Part shown: piece by piece, positions 1 through 7,576 of the stretch
How positions within the stretch are numbered: position 1 is the stretch's first letter
Layout of the letters: the number at the start of each line of letters is the position of its first letter
Assembly: GCA_009602725.1 (NCBI GenBank)
Contig: WELB01000076.1
Location: forward strand, 458,566-474,173
Origin: Spirogloea muscicola
Lineage: Eukaryota > Streptophyta > Zygnematophyceae > Spirogloeales > Spirogloeaceae
Direction: 5' to 3'
DNA: 15,608 nt
Notes under the pieces: generated by a model
The model's database searches: none
What the model was told of the DNA's origin: nothing
Seen by the model: the letters and a program-made list of their open reading frames with translations, nothing else
Translations under genes and position numbers: made by a program

Positions 1-2
1 CG

Positions 3-155
3 GACGTGGCGCGCTACCCGCCGGCGCGCGTGCGCAACTTCTCGGTCGTGGCGCACGTGGACCACGGCAAGTCGACGCTGGCGGACCGCCTGCTGGAGCT
101 CACCGGCACCATCAAGCGCGGCGCCGCTCAGCCGCAGTACCTGGACAAGCTCCAG
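3..155 (+). CDS. GUF1: GUF1 (mitochondrial EF4/LepA-type GTPase), N-terminal exon fragment
   Basis: The frame running off the left edge reads a translational-GTPase N terminus. It carries [19 protein letters not shown], with the G1/P-loop (AHVDHGKST) complete, then LLELTGTIK and QPQYLDKLQ. The QPQYLDKLQ stretch after the P-loop matches plant mitochondrial GUF1 rather than chloroplast LepA (family knowledge). GUF1/LepA binds ribosomes and promotes back-translocation or assists translation in the organelle. Identity ends exactly after the glutamine at 153-155, where the family continues with a V-x-RERGIT (G2) segment. Here the DNA runs into a GCC/CCG microsatellite and an Arg-rich, unrelated translation that stops at 458. 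No GT donor follows directly. The family has roughly 600-700 residues, so only about 50 are present, and no later GUF1 exon appears before the syntaxin gene at 455. It may be a truncated pseudogene, an exon fragment at a misassembly, or a gene whose next exon was lost by collapse of an intron. The family call is secure; the status is not. Confidence 0.85.
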
Positions 156-157
156 GC

Positions 158-158
<1 letters not shown>

Positions 159-191
<33 letters not shown>
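159..191. repeat. GCC/CCG trinucleotide microsatellite
   Basis: About eleven uninterrupted CCG-type units follow directly where GUF1 similarity ends. In the GUF1 frame they read as poly-Arg. The tract marks the boundary between the GUF1 fragment and the leader of the syntaxin gene, so it is a likely site of slippage, rearrangement or assembly collapse. Confidence 0.9.
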
Positions 192-454
192 TCGCCGGGA
201 AGCGCGGGCGGGGGGTGCAGGCCGCCATCTCCGCACGCCGTCTCTGCCGCAAGGCCCCCCTCTGCCGGACGCAGAGCACTGTCGAGGCCGCCGTCCTCGT
301 CCCCACCGCGCGCGTCTGCACTCAGCCTCTTGCGGCGGACCGCGCGGTGGCGTTGCGCTGCGCGGCCGCCGCTGTCGCCTCCCGCACCTTCCCCCCGCCG
401 TCTCGTCGGCTCCTGGCGGAGCCGCCCCGGGCGGACACCCCTTGGCCGCAGGCC

Positions 455-1914
455 ATGAGCTTCCAGGACGTCAATGGCGCAGGGCAGCCTTTCCTGGGCC
501 TCGATGCCCGGCCCGACGCCGCTGGCGCTGCGGCGGCGGCGGCGGCGGCCGGCCCCAGCCGCGCGCTGGCAGCGGGGGTCTTCAAAATCAGCACCGCCGT
601 GGCGACCTTCAAGCGGCTCGTGAACACCCTGGGCACGCCCAAGGACACCCCCGAGCTGCGCGAGAAGATGTGAGCGGGCCGTCCCGATGCTGAGAAGGAC
701 GGCGTCTTTGAGCGCAGCTGACGTCTGCCATGGCCGCCGTCATTGCCGCATGGATCGTCGCTTCGCCAAGGCATAGGTTGGAGCCCCTGACCCTCCGGTT
801 CCGATATTTGCTCCAGTCACAAGGCGCGGCAAAACATCGGCCAGCTGGTGAAGGAGACGTCCGCGAAGCTCAAGGACGCCAGCGAGGTCGACCACCAGGT
901 TCCCGTGCCGGTACGTCTCAGGCTCCTCAGGCTCCTCGATGTCCGCGCAGCAGCATTGGCTGGCCAATCAAGTCCGCCATCAAATTGCTCCATATACTGA
1001 AGACCCGGAGTGGAGTTGTTACAGGCAAACAAGAAGCTCAGTGATGCTAAACTGGCCAAGGACTTCCAAGCCATTCTGAAGGAGTTCCAGAAAGCTCAGC
1101 GGATTGCTGCGGACCGCGAGACCATCTATCAGCCCTTTGTTCCTGCCAGGGAGATGACCTCGTCGACAGGGCAAGACCACATGCAGCAGGCTCAGCAGTA
1201 CGTCGTTTCCACAGGCAGCACTGCCGTGCACTAGTCTGCTCTTTCGCTCTTGCCCACATCCTTGAGTTTACCTCATGCAGTTTCTTTTACCCTTTCGCTT
1301 GTGACCTCTGCAGACAGCAAGTAATAGAGATTGACAATGAGCTTGTCTTCAATGAGGCAATCATCGAAGAAAGAGATCAGGGAATACGAGAGATACAGCA
1401 GCAGATAGGGGAGGTTCATGAGATCTTTAAGGATCTCGCTGTCTTGATTCACGAGCAAGGTGGCATGATTGGTGAGGTACCACCTTTCATGAGGAGCTCA
1501 CATTGCATGATAGACATGTGCTTGACGTGATATTGGTCACAACGAAGTTCATGACGTGCAGCCCGCTGCTTGATGGGCCTCTTGTATCAGATGACATTGA
1601 GGCGAATATTGAGAGCGGACACGCCTTGACTATGCAAGCAAACACACAACTGAGCAAAGCTGCTAAGAGCCAACGGAGTGCAAATTCGCTGGTGAGAAAA
1701 GTTGCTGGTGCCGCTATTTTATGGCTTTTGTGGTCTTGACACAGTATGCTGCTCTTTAGCTGGCTCTTGTTGGTACTGAATGATCCTGTCTTCTCTGCGC
1801 AAGTCTCTTTGCCCGCCTGAATCTTTCCAATTAATCATTTCCTGGCAGACGTGTTGGCTCATGTGCATCTTTGGCGGCGCTCTTCTCATCATTCTTCTGG
1901 TCGTCTTGTCTTGA
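455..1914 (+). CDS. SYP2: SYP2-class vacuolar/prevacuolar syntaxin (Qa-SNARE), six exons, 268 aa
   Basis: Exons are 455-669, 817-910, 1025-1197, 1314-1471, 1591-1691 and 1849-1914. All joins are GT-AG and in phase, giving 268 codons plus TGA, close to plant SYP22. The start is the ATG opening MSFQDVNG, the usual plant SYP2 N terminus. An eight-alanine GCG tract follows near residue 25-35, then the hallmark [17 protein letters not shown] of the Habc domain. The [13 protein letters not shown] and [19 protein letters not shown] helices come next. The SNARE motif spans about residues 180-240 ([20 protein letters not shown] and onward), with the zero-layer Gln at about 209 in HEQGGMIDD. The C-terminal anchor is about residues 250-267 (hydrophobic, Leu/Ile/Val-rich). 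Family role: the target-membrane SNARE for fusion at the prevacuolar compartment and vacuole, pairing with VTI1-, SYP5- and VAMP7-type partners. It is intact and unremarkable apart from the alanine tract. The symbol follows plant nomenclature for the class, not a verified ortholog. Confidence 0.95.
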
Positions 1915-2768
1915 CCAGCTAAGACCAGCTAATTCAAGCGAAGTGGCTAGCTTTCTGTACATATGATCATCCTTGCTTGTCATTCTTATGCTTCGCGCAT
2001 AGCGACCATGAGAGTTTATATGGCCATCCAAAATTCCCTTGACAGCCATATGCTCAAGTTGTGGCCGATATTCTGGCTTCTGTTCCCGGGGGTATCCTTG
2101 TACACGTGACGCATCATGAGCGCTTCTTTAGACCCTGTACCTGGTGGTGTCTGGAGATTGTCATTAGTCTGGGGTGGATCTTGCCGATTACTTGCCAGGG
2201 CAACCGGCACCTCTTGCACTGACGAATCACTGCGCCCAGCAACTTGCTGAGCGGCCGCCCACCTGCCTACTGGAGTGACACTGTGCCGCACACCGGTTCG
2301 TCGACGGCGTGGACCTTAGCAACGTGCTTGCTTAATGCATGTGCTGGTTCCATGGATGCTATGAGTTGGCATGATCAGAAGACTTGCTCGCACCACTGCC
2401 CGTGACGTAGGCGTGCTGCCTCAAGCCCGGGGTACGGAGCGAGCTAGGTCACGCTGCAAAGGAGCTCCCTCCGCGACACGGAGGTCGAGCTTGCAATCCA
2501 CAACCAGAGGCACTCCACTGGGGACGGGCGGTCGAGAGCCGCCGTCCCGAGCATCCTGGCCTGGCCCCGACTCCATGACCGCGCGCCCAGAGACTCGGCT
2601 GGAGTTTTGGGCTTCTGGGCTTGGTGCCGGCACAGCACTGCCGCTCGCCTTCCCCGCCGCTGCAGCAGCCCGCCATGGCCAGGCGGCGGCGAGCTCGGAG
2701 GCGTGAGTCGACGGAGTCGCAATATGTGCCTAGTAAGGAGGCGGAAGCGGGGGGGGTGGTTTCCAGGC

Positions 2769-2796
2769 GGCCGTCCGATGGCCGCATCGGACGGCC
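2769..2796. other. Perfect 12-bp inverted repeat (hairpin, 4-nt loop)
   Basis: GGCCGTCCGATG (2769-2780) is followed by the loop GCCG and by its exact reverse complement CATCGGACGGCC (2785-2796). All twelve pairs match and nine are G-C, so the hairpin would be stable in RNA or supercoiled DNA. It lies about 570 bp upstream of the G3BP start codon. A weaker inverted pair (TAACC/GGTTA around GGATC) follows near 2824-2839. Function is unknown: a dimeric regulator site, an RNA structure in a long leader, or chance in GC-rich DNA. Confidence 0.8.
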
Positions 2797-2995
2797 ATAA
2801 CCTCCTAGCGATTGTTAGGCTGCTTAACCGGATCGGTTAGGGGGCTTCCGCCGGGACCGGGGCTCCGCGCCCGGCGCCTCCAAAGCGCAGTGTCTGGTAA
2901 CAGATTGATTGACGAGGGGCGAGGGTCCTGCACCATCATTAAGTCTCTGCGTCGAAGTGTTAAGATGAAAATCTTCTCCGCCACGTCTAACACCT

Positions 2996-3034
2996 CTCCC
3001 CCTCCCCTCCCCTCCGCCCCCGCCGCCGCCGCGN
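2996..3034. repeat. Pyrimidine-rich and CCG tract ending in an ambiguous base
   Basis: A run of CTCCCC-like pyrimidines passes into GCC/CCG repeats and ends at the window's only N (3034). The repeat probably caused the base-calling ambiguity. Such CT tracts are common upstream of plant and algal genes, and this one could lie in the G3BP promoter or leader. Confidence 0.7.
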
Positions 3035-3271
3035 GGCCGCAGCGCCGGCCCGGGATCGCCACCAGCCGCCACTGCCGCCGCGATCGAGGCGGCTCGCCGG
3101 TCCGGGTCCAAGGTCGCCCCCGCGCCGTCGGACCGCAGCGCGAGGTACTCGCTCGGAAGTGACTTCCCAGCCTGTCCTGGCTCCCTTGCGAGCTCTTCTA
3201 CGGTTGCAGCGCTCCCTCCCGCTCACACCAAGTGGTCGCCTGACTCCATGCACCGGCCTGGTGGCTGCAGA

Positions 3272-3280
3272 TTAGGGTTT
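3272..3280 (-). promoter_or_regulatory. Telo-box (AAACCCTAA on the minus strand)
   Basis: TTAGGGTTT, the exact reverse complement of the plant telo-box AAACCCTAA, sits about 83 bp upstream of the G3BP ATG. In land plants this 9-mer is enriched near the transcription start of translation and ribosome-related genes and is bound by Myb-like telomere-repeat proteins (established knowledge). The match and position are seen directly; activity here is inference. Confidence 0.45.
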
Positions 3281-3362
3281 TCCGGCGCGCTGCAGCTTCT
3301 TCGGACAACTTCGACTTGGAGGATCCCCGACACCCGGAGCTTGACGGATCGTGCGACGCGAC

Positions 3363-6232
3363 ATGGCATCCGCTAATATGGTGAGAGCTTCAGGGTTCGT
3401 CACTCGCATGGGCTTTGAGCAGCATGCCCATCGACCAATCACTCTATTCAGCATATATCGCGTCGCTGGAGCTTGCTTGTACCCTGCTAAAAGAAGAATC
3501 GTTGCTCTTACAAGCTTACAAGGGCGCCTGAGTGCAGGTTCTCTGATTCTGGTGGGCATGACGGTTCGGTTTTGCAGGTCGGGAATGTATTTGTGAATCA
3601 GTACTACAATGTCCTTCACCAGCAACCCCAGAACGTGCACCGCTTTTATACCGATGCCAGCAGGGTGACGCGTGCAGAGGCCGGCTCAGATGGTGCTGTT
3701 GATATGGTCGTCAATCAGAATGTGAGCCTTGCCTGCCTGGCTGGAGCTTGTTGTCACGTGAAGCGCAGGCGTGCTTACTTTCCAACAGGTTCCAATGCAT
3801 ATCTGTCTTTGTGATACAGCCGCTTCACAGATTCGCCACTGACAAGCAGGTCATGTCGTCAATGACTTTGTTGACGATGCTGCTGTGGCCTCTACCCGTG
3901 TGCTCCAGGAGATCCATCGGAAGATCATGTCGCTTGATTATGCGGAGTTTAAGGCAGAGATCAAGACTGTGGACTCCCAGGACTCTCTGACTGGAGGCGT
4001 ACTTGTCATGGTGACGGGATCCTTGACCAACAAGACGGATGGCAAGCGCAACTTTGTGCAGAGCTTTTTCCTGGCCCCGCAGGAGAAGGGATACTATGTT
4101 CTGAATGACGTCTTCCGGTACATCGATGAAGAGCCTCAGCAAGTCAAGCATGCGGTGCTGCTCGCCAATGGCACTCCAGAGCCAGCTTCCAGCCACACGG
4201 CCAGCGAGCCTGGTATGACGTCTTAAGCCCTTCTATGTGCACATTAGTGCAGATAGTCAACTCAAGGTTTTGTGTGATTGTGAAAGATCCAGATTCGCTG
4301 CTATGCTATGCTACTTTGCTTTACCAACATCGCAATACAAGCTCTTATCCTTGCAGAACATGTCGTCCATGAAGTTCCAGCAACACCAGAGCTGAATGAA
4401 GCTATTGCAACCCACACGTATGCTGCAAGCCCCGATATTGGACACACCCCGCCGCCAGAGGCTGCCGCAGTGGAGACTGTGAAGGACGAGGAGCCTGTCA
4501 ACCAGGCTGCTGTGGACTCTGTCGAGGCTCTCGCTGACAATCCATTGGAAGATGCCAATGATGCCACCGGTTCTGGCTACTCATCAGAAGAACCAAAGAA
4601 GTTCTCCTATGCCTCCATTGTGAGTCCTGAAATTATGCAGGTTGCTTGCCAGTTGCTCATGGCTTATTGTTTTTGCTTATCGCTCTCGCCTTTACATTGA
4701 CGTCATTTGAGATGGTGCTTTTCATTCTCCCCCTTGATATTTCAGCTCGGCCTGACACACATGAGGAGAAAAGAGGAGGCAAGGGGTGCACCACCGCCTC
4801 CCGCAGCAGCAGCACCAGCGAAGTCTGTTCAAGCTCCTCCAATTGCTGCTTCAGCAGTGGAGGCTCCTGCTGCTCCTGCACCACCCATCCAGCCGCCAGC
4901 CACGACTGCCAGTGCCACTCCGACACAGGTGGCCTCTGCAGCACCGCCGCCGCCTCCAACAGATGACATCTCTGCTGAGGAGGCAGAAGGTGAGGCGCAG
5001 CTGCAGTTCAGATATTGCAGCTTGGATCCTGCTCTCTTGCGATGAGGAGTGCCCCATCTTCTTGAAGCTTATGACATGTGTTACTGTACATGACTAGGTG
5101 TCAGTGCAATGCTTGCTTCTGACGCATGTGCAATTGGCAACCCCTCCCTGCGTGGTGCAGCGGACAGTCGCTCCGTCTTTGTTCGCTACTTGCCCTTGAA
5201 TGTGACACCAACTGATGTTGGGGAGGCCTTTAGGAACTTTGGTGTGGTAAAGCTGGACCGTGTCAACATCAAGGGCCAAAAAGTACGTCCCCATAGACTG
5301 TAAAATGCTGCAGCTGTAACGTTGTTGGACACATTTCACCCCTTTGGCATGTACTTCAAGAAATTAAGAATCACTAAGTAAGATCAGAATCGATTGATGT
5401 TGGTCTTGCGCGTTTGTGTGGATGAGCAAGTCTTGCGTGGCATAGGAAGGCTTCTTACCATCTGGTGACATCTGTGGCCATGTGACAGCAACCAAATGCA
5501 CAGAATTGCTACGGATTTGTTGAGTTCGAAGACCAGGCCGGCGCTTTGGCAGCTATTGAGGTAGGACTTTGTAGGGGCTTTTGGCTGCACATAACATTGG
5601 TCTGCACTGTACTTGAAGTATCTTGCCAGGTGCCCACTGGCTAGGTGTCATGTAGCAAGTGGGCTCCTGCAGGCTGGACATGTCTCTATGGGCAACCACA
5701 TGGTCCGCATTGAGAAGAAGCAACCCCTCTCGAAGTGTGAGTGTCATGTAATGCCTTTCACCAGCAAGCTCCCACAGCAGCCTCTCTCATACTGTTGACA
5801 TTAATTGCTCTGTGCCTGTGCAAATCCTGCATTGTGTCTAGTGACCATGTTACTTATCTAAGAGAATACCTAGCTGCATTGCTGATATTGGATGAGGGTG
5901 ACAGCCATCGGGCGTGGCGGACGAGGAGGTCGTGGAGGCGAGCGCATGCCATATCGCAACGACAATATGCGCGGCAGGGGTCCGTATGGAGGCCGTGGGA
6001 CGGGCAGAGGTCAGGGCGACATGGGCAACTTCGGCAACATGAATCCCAGCAACCGAGGAGGGCGCGGCCAGTACGGTCGCAGTAATTCATTCAACAGCGG
6101 CTATCAGGGGCAGGGAGGCTATGGTGACAGGGGGCCGACCAACATGAACACCCCCATAGGCCAACCGAATGCTGGCAGCATTACTCCTACTGATCAGCAG
6201 CCTGTGCCGGCTCTGCCGCAGCAGCAGCCGTT

Positions 6233-6264
<32 letters not shown>

Positions 6265-6467
6265 CACAGCCGCCGCCGCAGCAGCAGCAGCAGCAGCACC
6301 CCCCCCTGCAGCAGCAAAGGAGCGACCAGTATGCCCGAGGTGGTGGCCGGCAGCAGCAGCCGAGGAGAGGTGCGGGAGGAGGTCAGGGGGGGCGTGGCAG
6401 TGGTCCTCCTCCTGGGCAGCGCCCTGCGCCACCTGCTGCTGCTCCCACTGCTGATGCGGCGGAGTGA
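3363..6467 (+). CDS. G3BP: G3BP-like stress-granule protein: NTF2-like, RRM, RGG and polyQ; nine exons, 597 aa
   Basis: Exons are 3363-3380, 3578-3721, 3909-4212, 4357-4619, 4746-4989, 5161-5282, 5489-5560, 5673-5736 and 5905-6467. All are GT-AG, in phase, and give 597 codons plus TGA. The first exon is 18 nt (MASANM), with a favourable CGACATGGC context. Residues 7-128 form the NTF2-like domain (VGNVFVNQYYNVLHQ, EIKTVDSQDS, FFLAPQEKGYYVLNDVFRYI). A Glu/Ala/Pro-rich linker follows, including KKFSYASI, which resembles the conserved KxSYASI linker motif of plant G3BPs. The RRM is about residues 328-405, with RNP2 VFVRYLPL at about 330 and RNP1 CYGFVEFE at about 372. An RGG region runs from about 412 (GRGGRGGRGGER), then a glutamine/proline tract at 516-548 and a second Gly/Arg-rich tail. 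Plant and animal G3BPs bind FxF-type partners through NTF2 and nucleate RNA-protein condensates in the cytoplasm. Start, exon phases and domain order agree. The exact exon 7 acceptor is uncertain (5489 or 5504). Confidence 0.93.
5486..5503 (+). other. Two in-frame alternative 3' splice sites for G3BP exon 7
   Basis: CAG at 5486-5488 and CAG at 5501-5503 are both usable acceptors 15 nt apart in the same phase. Using the first adds five residues (QPNAQ) directly before NCYGFVEFE, that is in the RRM loop preceding the RNP1 strand. I chose the upstream site for the model, but nothing in the sequence excludes the downstream one or use of both. Confidence 0.5.
6219..6317 (+). repeat. CAG/CAA microsatellite encoding the G3BP polyglutamine tract
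   Basis: Nine pure CAG codons (6234-6260) plus a CAA, a second pure run of six CAG (6279-6296) and short flanking CAG groups are separated by CCG/CCA proline codons and one histidine. In frame they give residues 516-548, mostly Gln with Pro. Pure CAG runs are expected to vary in length between strains. The tract opens long shadow frames (poly-Ser, poly-Ala, poly-Leu) on both strands that are not genes. Confidence 0.95.
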
Positions 6468-7407
6468 GGAGAAGCACACTGGTCCTAGTGGCGGATCTTC
6501 AAGGCAGACCTCAGTTTCGCGTGCAGGGTCGTCTGGCTGCCGCGGCTGCGGTCATGCAGCTTGCAGGAGGCTCGTTTGCGGCCCGCTTGAGGAGCAGTTT
6601 TGCCAGGGAGGATGATTGAGAGACAGAGTGGTGCATTTCAGGCTCTGTCGTGCTGAGGGCAATTGACTGCAAGATGTGTTTTTCCCTTAGAGAGCAAGAG
6701 TTGAGCAACAGGCAGAGTGACAGTGACTGGCACATGAAATTGCATGCAGGAGAGGAAGGGCAGAAAGAAGGAAGACAAAGCGAGGTCCTTGTGTAGGCCC
6801 TTGTGGCAAGCTTAGACCAGGGTGTAGGTGTCAGAGAGTGGTATCTGAGCTGAGCGACGGTCCGCCGGCTCGGCAGCGCCACCAGTCAGTGCGCTGCTGG
6901 CCGGCTCCTGTCGCTCACTGTGCTCTTCATTGTATTCGTGGATTATACTCTTAGACAGGCCTCTGCCACCTCGTAGCAGCCAGGGGCATGCCGTAGATTT
7001 AGCCAAAACCTGGACATGATAAATCATTCCTGGCCCTCATTACCATAGACAGGTTGCAGGTGGCAACGGCTGACTGGCGCCTGCCCTGCAGTGGCCATTG
7101 CATGTTTTGCACTGCGTGCCAACTTTGTTTAAATATAGCATTGCTATCAAACACAACAGGCCTGACGAAGTCCGCGCCATTGTGGCCACTTGTGCCTCTA
7201 GTGCACACCTGGCCGGGCTCTAAGGCTGGTGAATTGTAAGTACGTTTCCTGCGGAGTACACTTGGAGCAGAGGTCCAGCACAGGGCCAAGTGTGCAGGAC
7301 TTCAGCGAAGCAGCTTAGCGGTTGTAAGTGGCGGCGTTATTTCCAGCTTATGCTTTGACTAGCAACTGCAGAGTGCTCAGTATGCGCTTGCAGCTTGCTG
7401 TTGACCA

Positions 7408-7439
7408 GCAGGCAAGCGGACAAGCAGGCAAGCAGGAGA
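7408..7439 (+). repeat. Short imperfect 16-bp tandem repeat
   Basis: GCAGGCAAGC occurs at 7408-7417 and again at 7424-7433, giving two 16-bp units that differ mainly at the end. It lies about 150 bp upstream of the GH95 start codon. No function is evident. Confidence 0.6.
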
Positions 7440-7461
7440 GAGTAAACAATTCAAGGACACG

Positions 7462-7509
7462 ATGCTCTTAGCAAGCTGTGAACTGTTATCGTTAGAGCTT
7501 GAGCAATAA
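7462..7509 (+). CDS. Possible 15-codon upstream ORF in the GH95 leader
   Basis: ATG at 7462 opens a 15-residue frame (MLLASCELLSLELEQ) closed by TAA at 7507-7509, 67 bp before the chosen GH95 ATG. If the transcript starts upstream of it, it would act as a translation-tuning uORF. There is no evidence that it is transcribed, and short ATG frames are common by chance. Its leucine-rich start is too short to be a signal peptide and is out of frame with the main gene. Confidence 0.2.
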   Translation: MLLASCELLSLELEQ

Positions 7510-7576
7510 GCTGGATAAAGACAACGGCTGGAAGCTGGCAGCCACTGTCAATTCACGTGAGGAAATCCGCAGCAAC

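Larger units (their letters stand above)
1915..3362. other. Intergenic region: syntaxin 3' flank plus G3BP promoter and 5' leader
   Basis: No recognisable gene was seen on either strand. A 10-bp direct duplication (GACCAGCTAA twice, 1913-1932) overlaps the syntaxin stop codon. From about 2400 the DNA turns GC-rich. A 111-codon plus-strand open frame (2371-2706) and several minus-strand frames exist there, but they are Arg/Pro/Ala-rich, resemble no family I know, and are what GC-rich DNA gives by chance. Further down lie a perfect 12-bp hairpin (2769-2796), a pyrimidine/CCG tract with one undetermined base, and a telo-box. The last 600-900 bp probably hold the promoter and untranslated leader of the G3BP gene. 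Confidence 0.6.
6468..7576. other. Intergenic: G3BP 3' flank and GH95 promoter/5' leader
   Basis: No recognised gene on either strand; the open frames are short and without family features. TGTAA, a polyadenylation signal used by many green algae, occurs near 7236 and 7323. Both lie far (over 750 bp) from the G3BP stop, so I do not assign them. The last 200 bp contain a short 16-bp-period repeat and one small upstream reading frame before the GH95 start. Confidence 0.6.

Noticed and set aside
2371-2706. 111-codon plus-strand frame upstream of G3BP
   Set aside because: Its composition is that of GC-rich noncoding DNA, overlapping frames of similar length exist on the other strand, and no motif is recognised.
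3831-3908. Earlier start for G3BP exon 3 (acceptors at 3830, 3846 or 3849)
   Set aside because: The 3830 site meets an in-frame TGA at 3840. The others are out of phase with exon 2. The 3908 acceptor is in phase and gives the family length.
6087-6479. Long minus-strand frames rich in Leu or Ala opposite G3BP exon 9
   Set aside because: They translate the complement of the CAG tract (CTG/GCT codons) and have no independent support.
6169-6615. 148-codon plus-strand frame over the end of the G3BP gene (poly-Ser)
   Set aside because: It is the +1 reading of the CAG tract. It has no family features and is explained by the repeat and the true G3BP frame.
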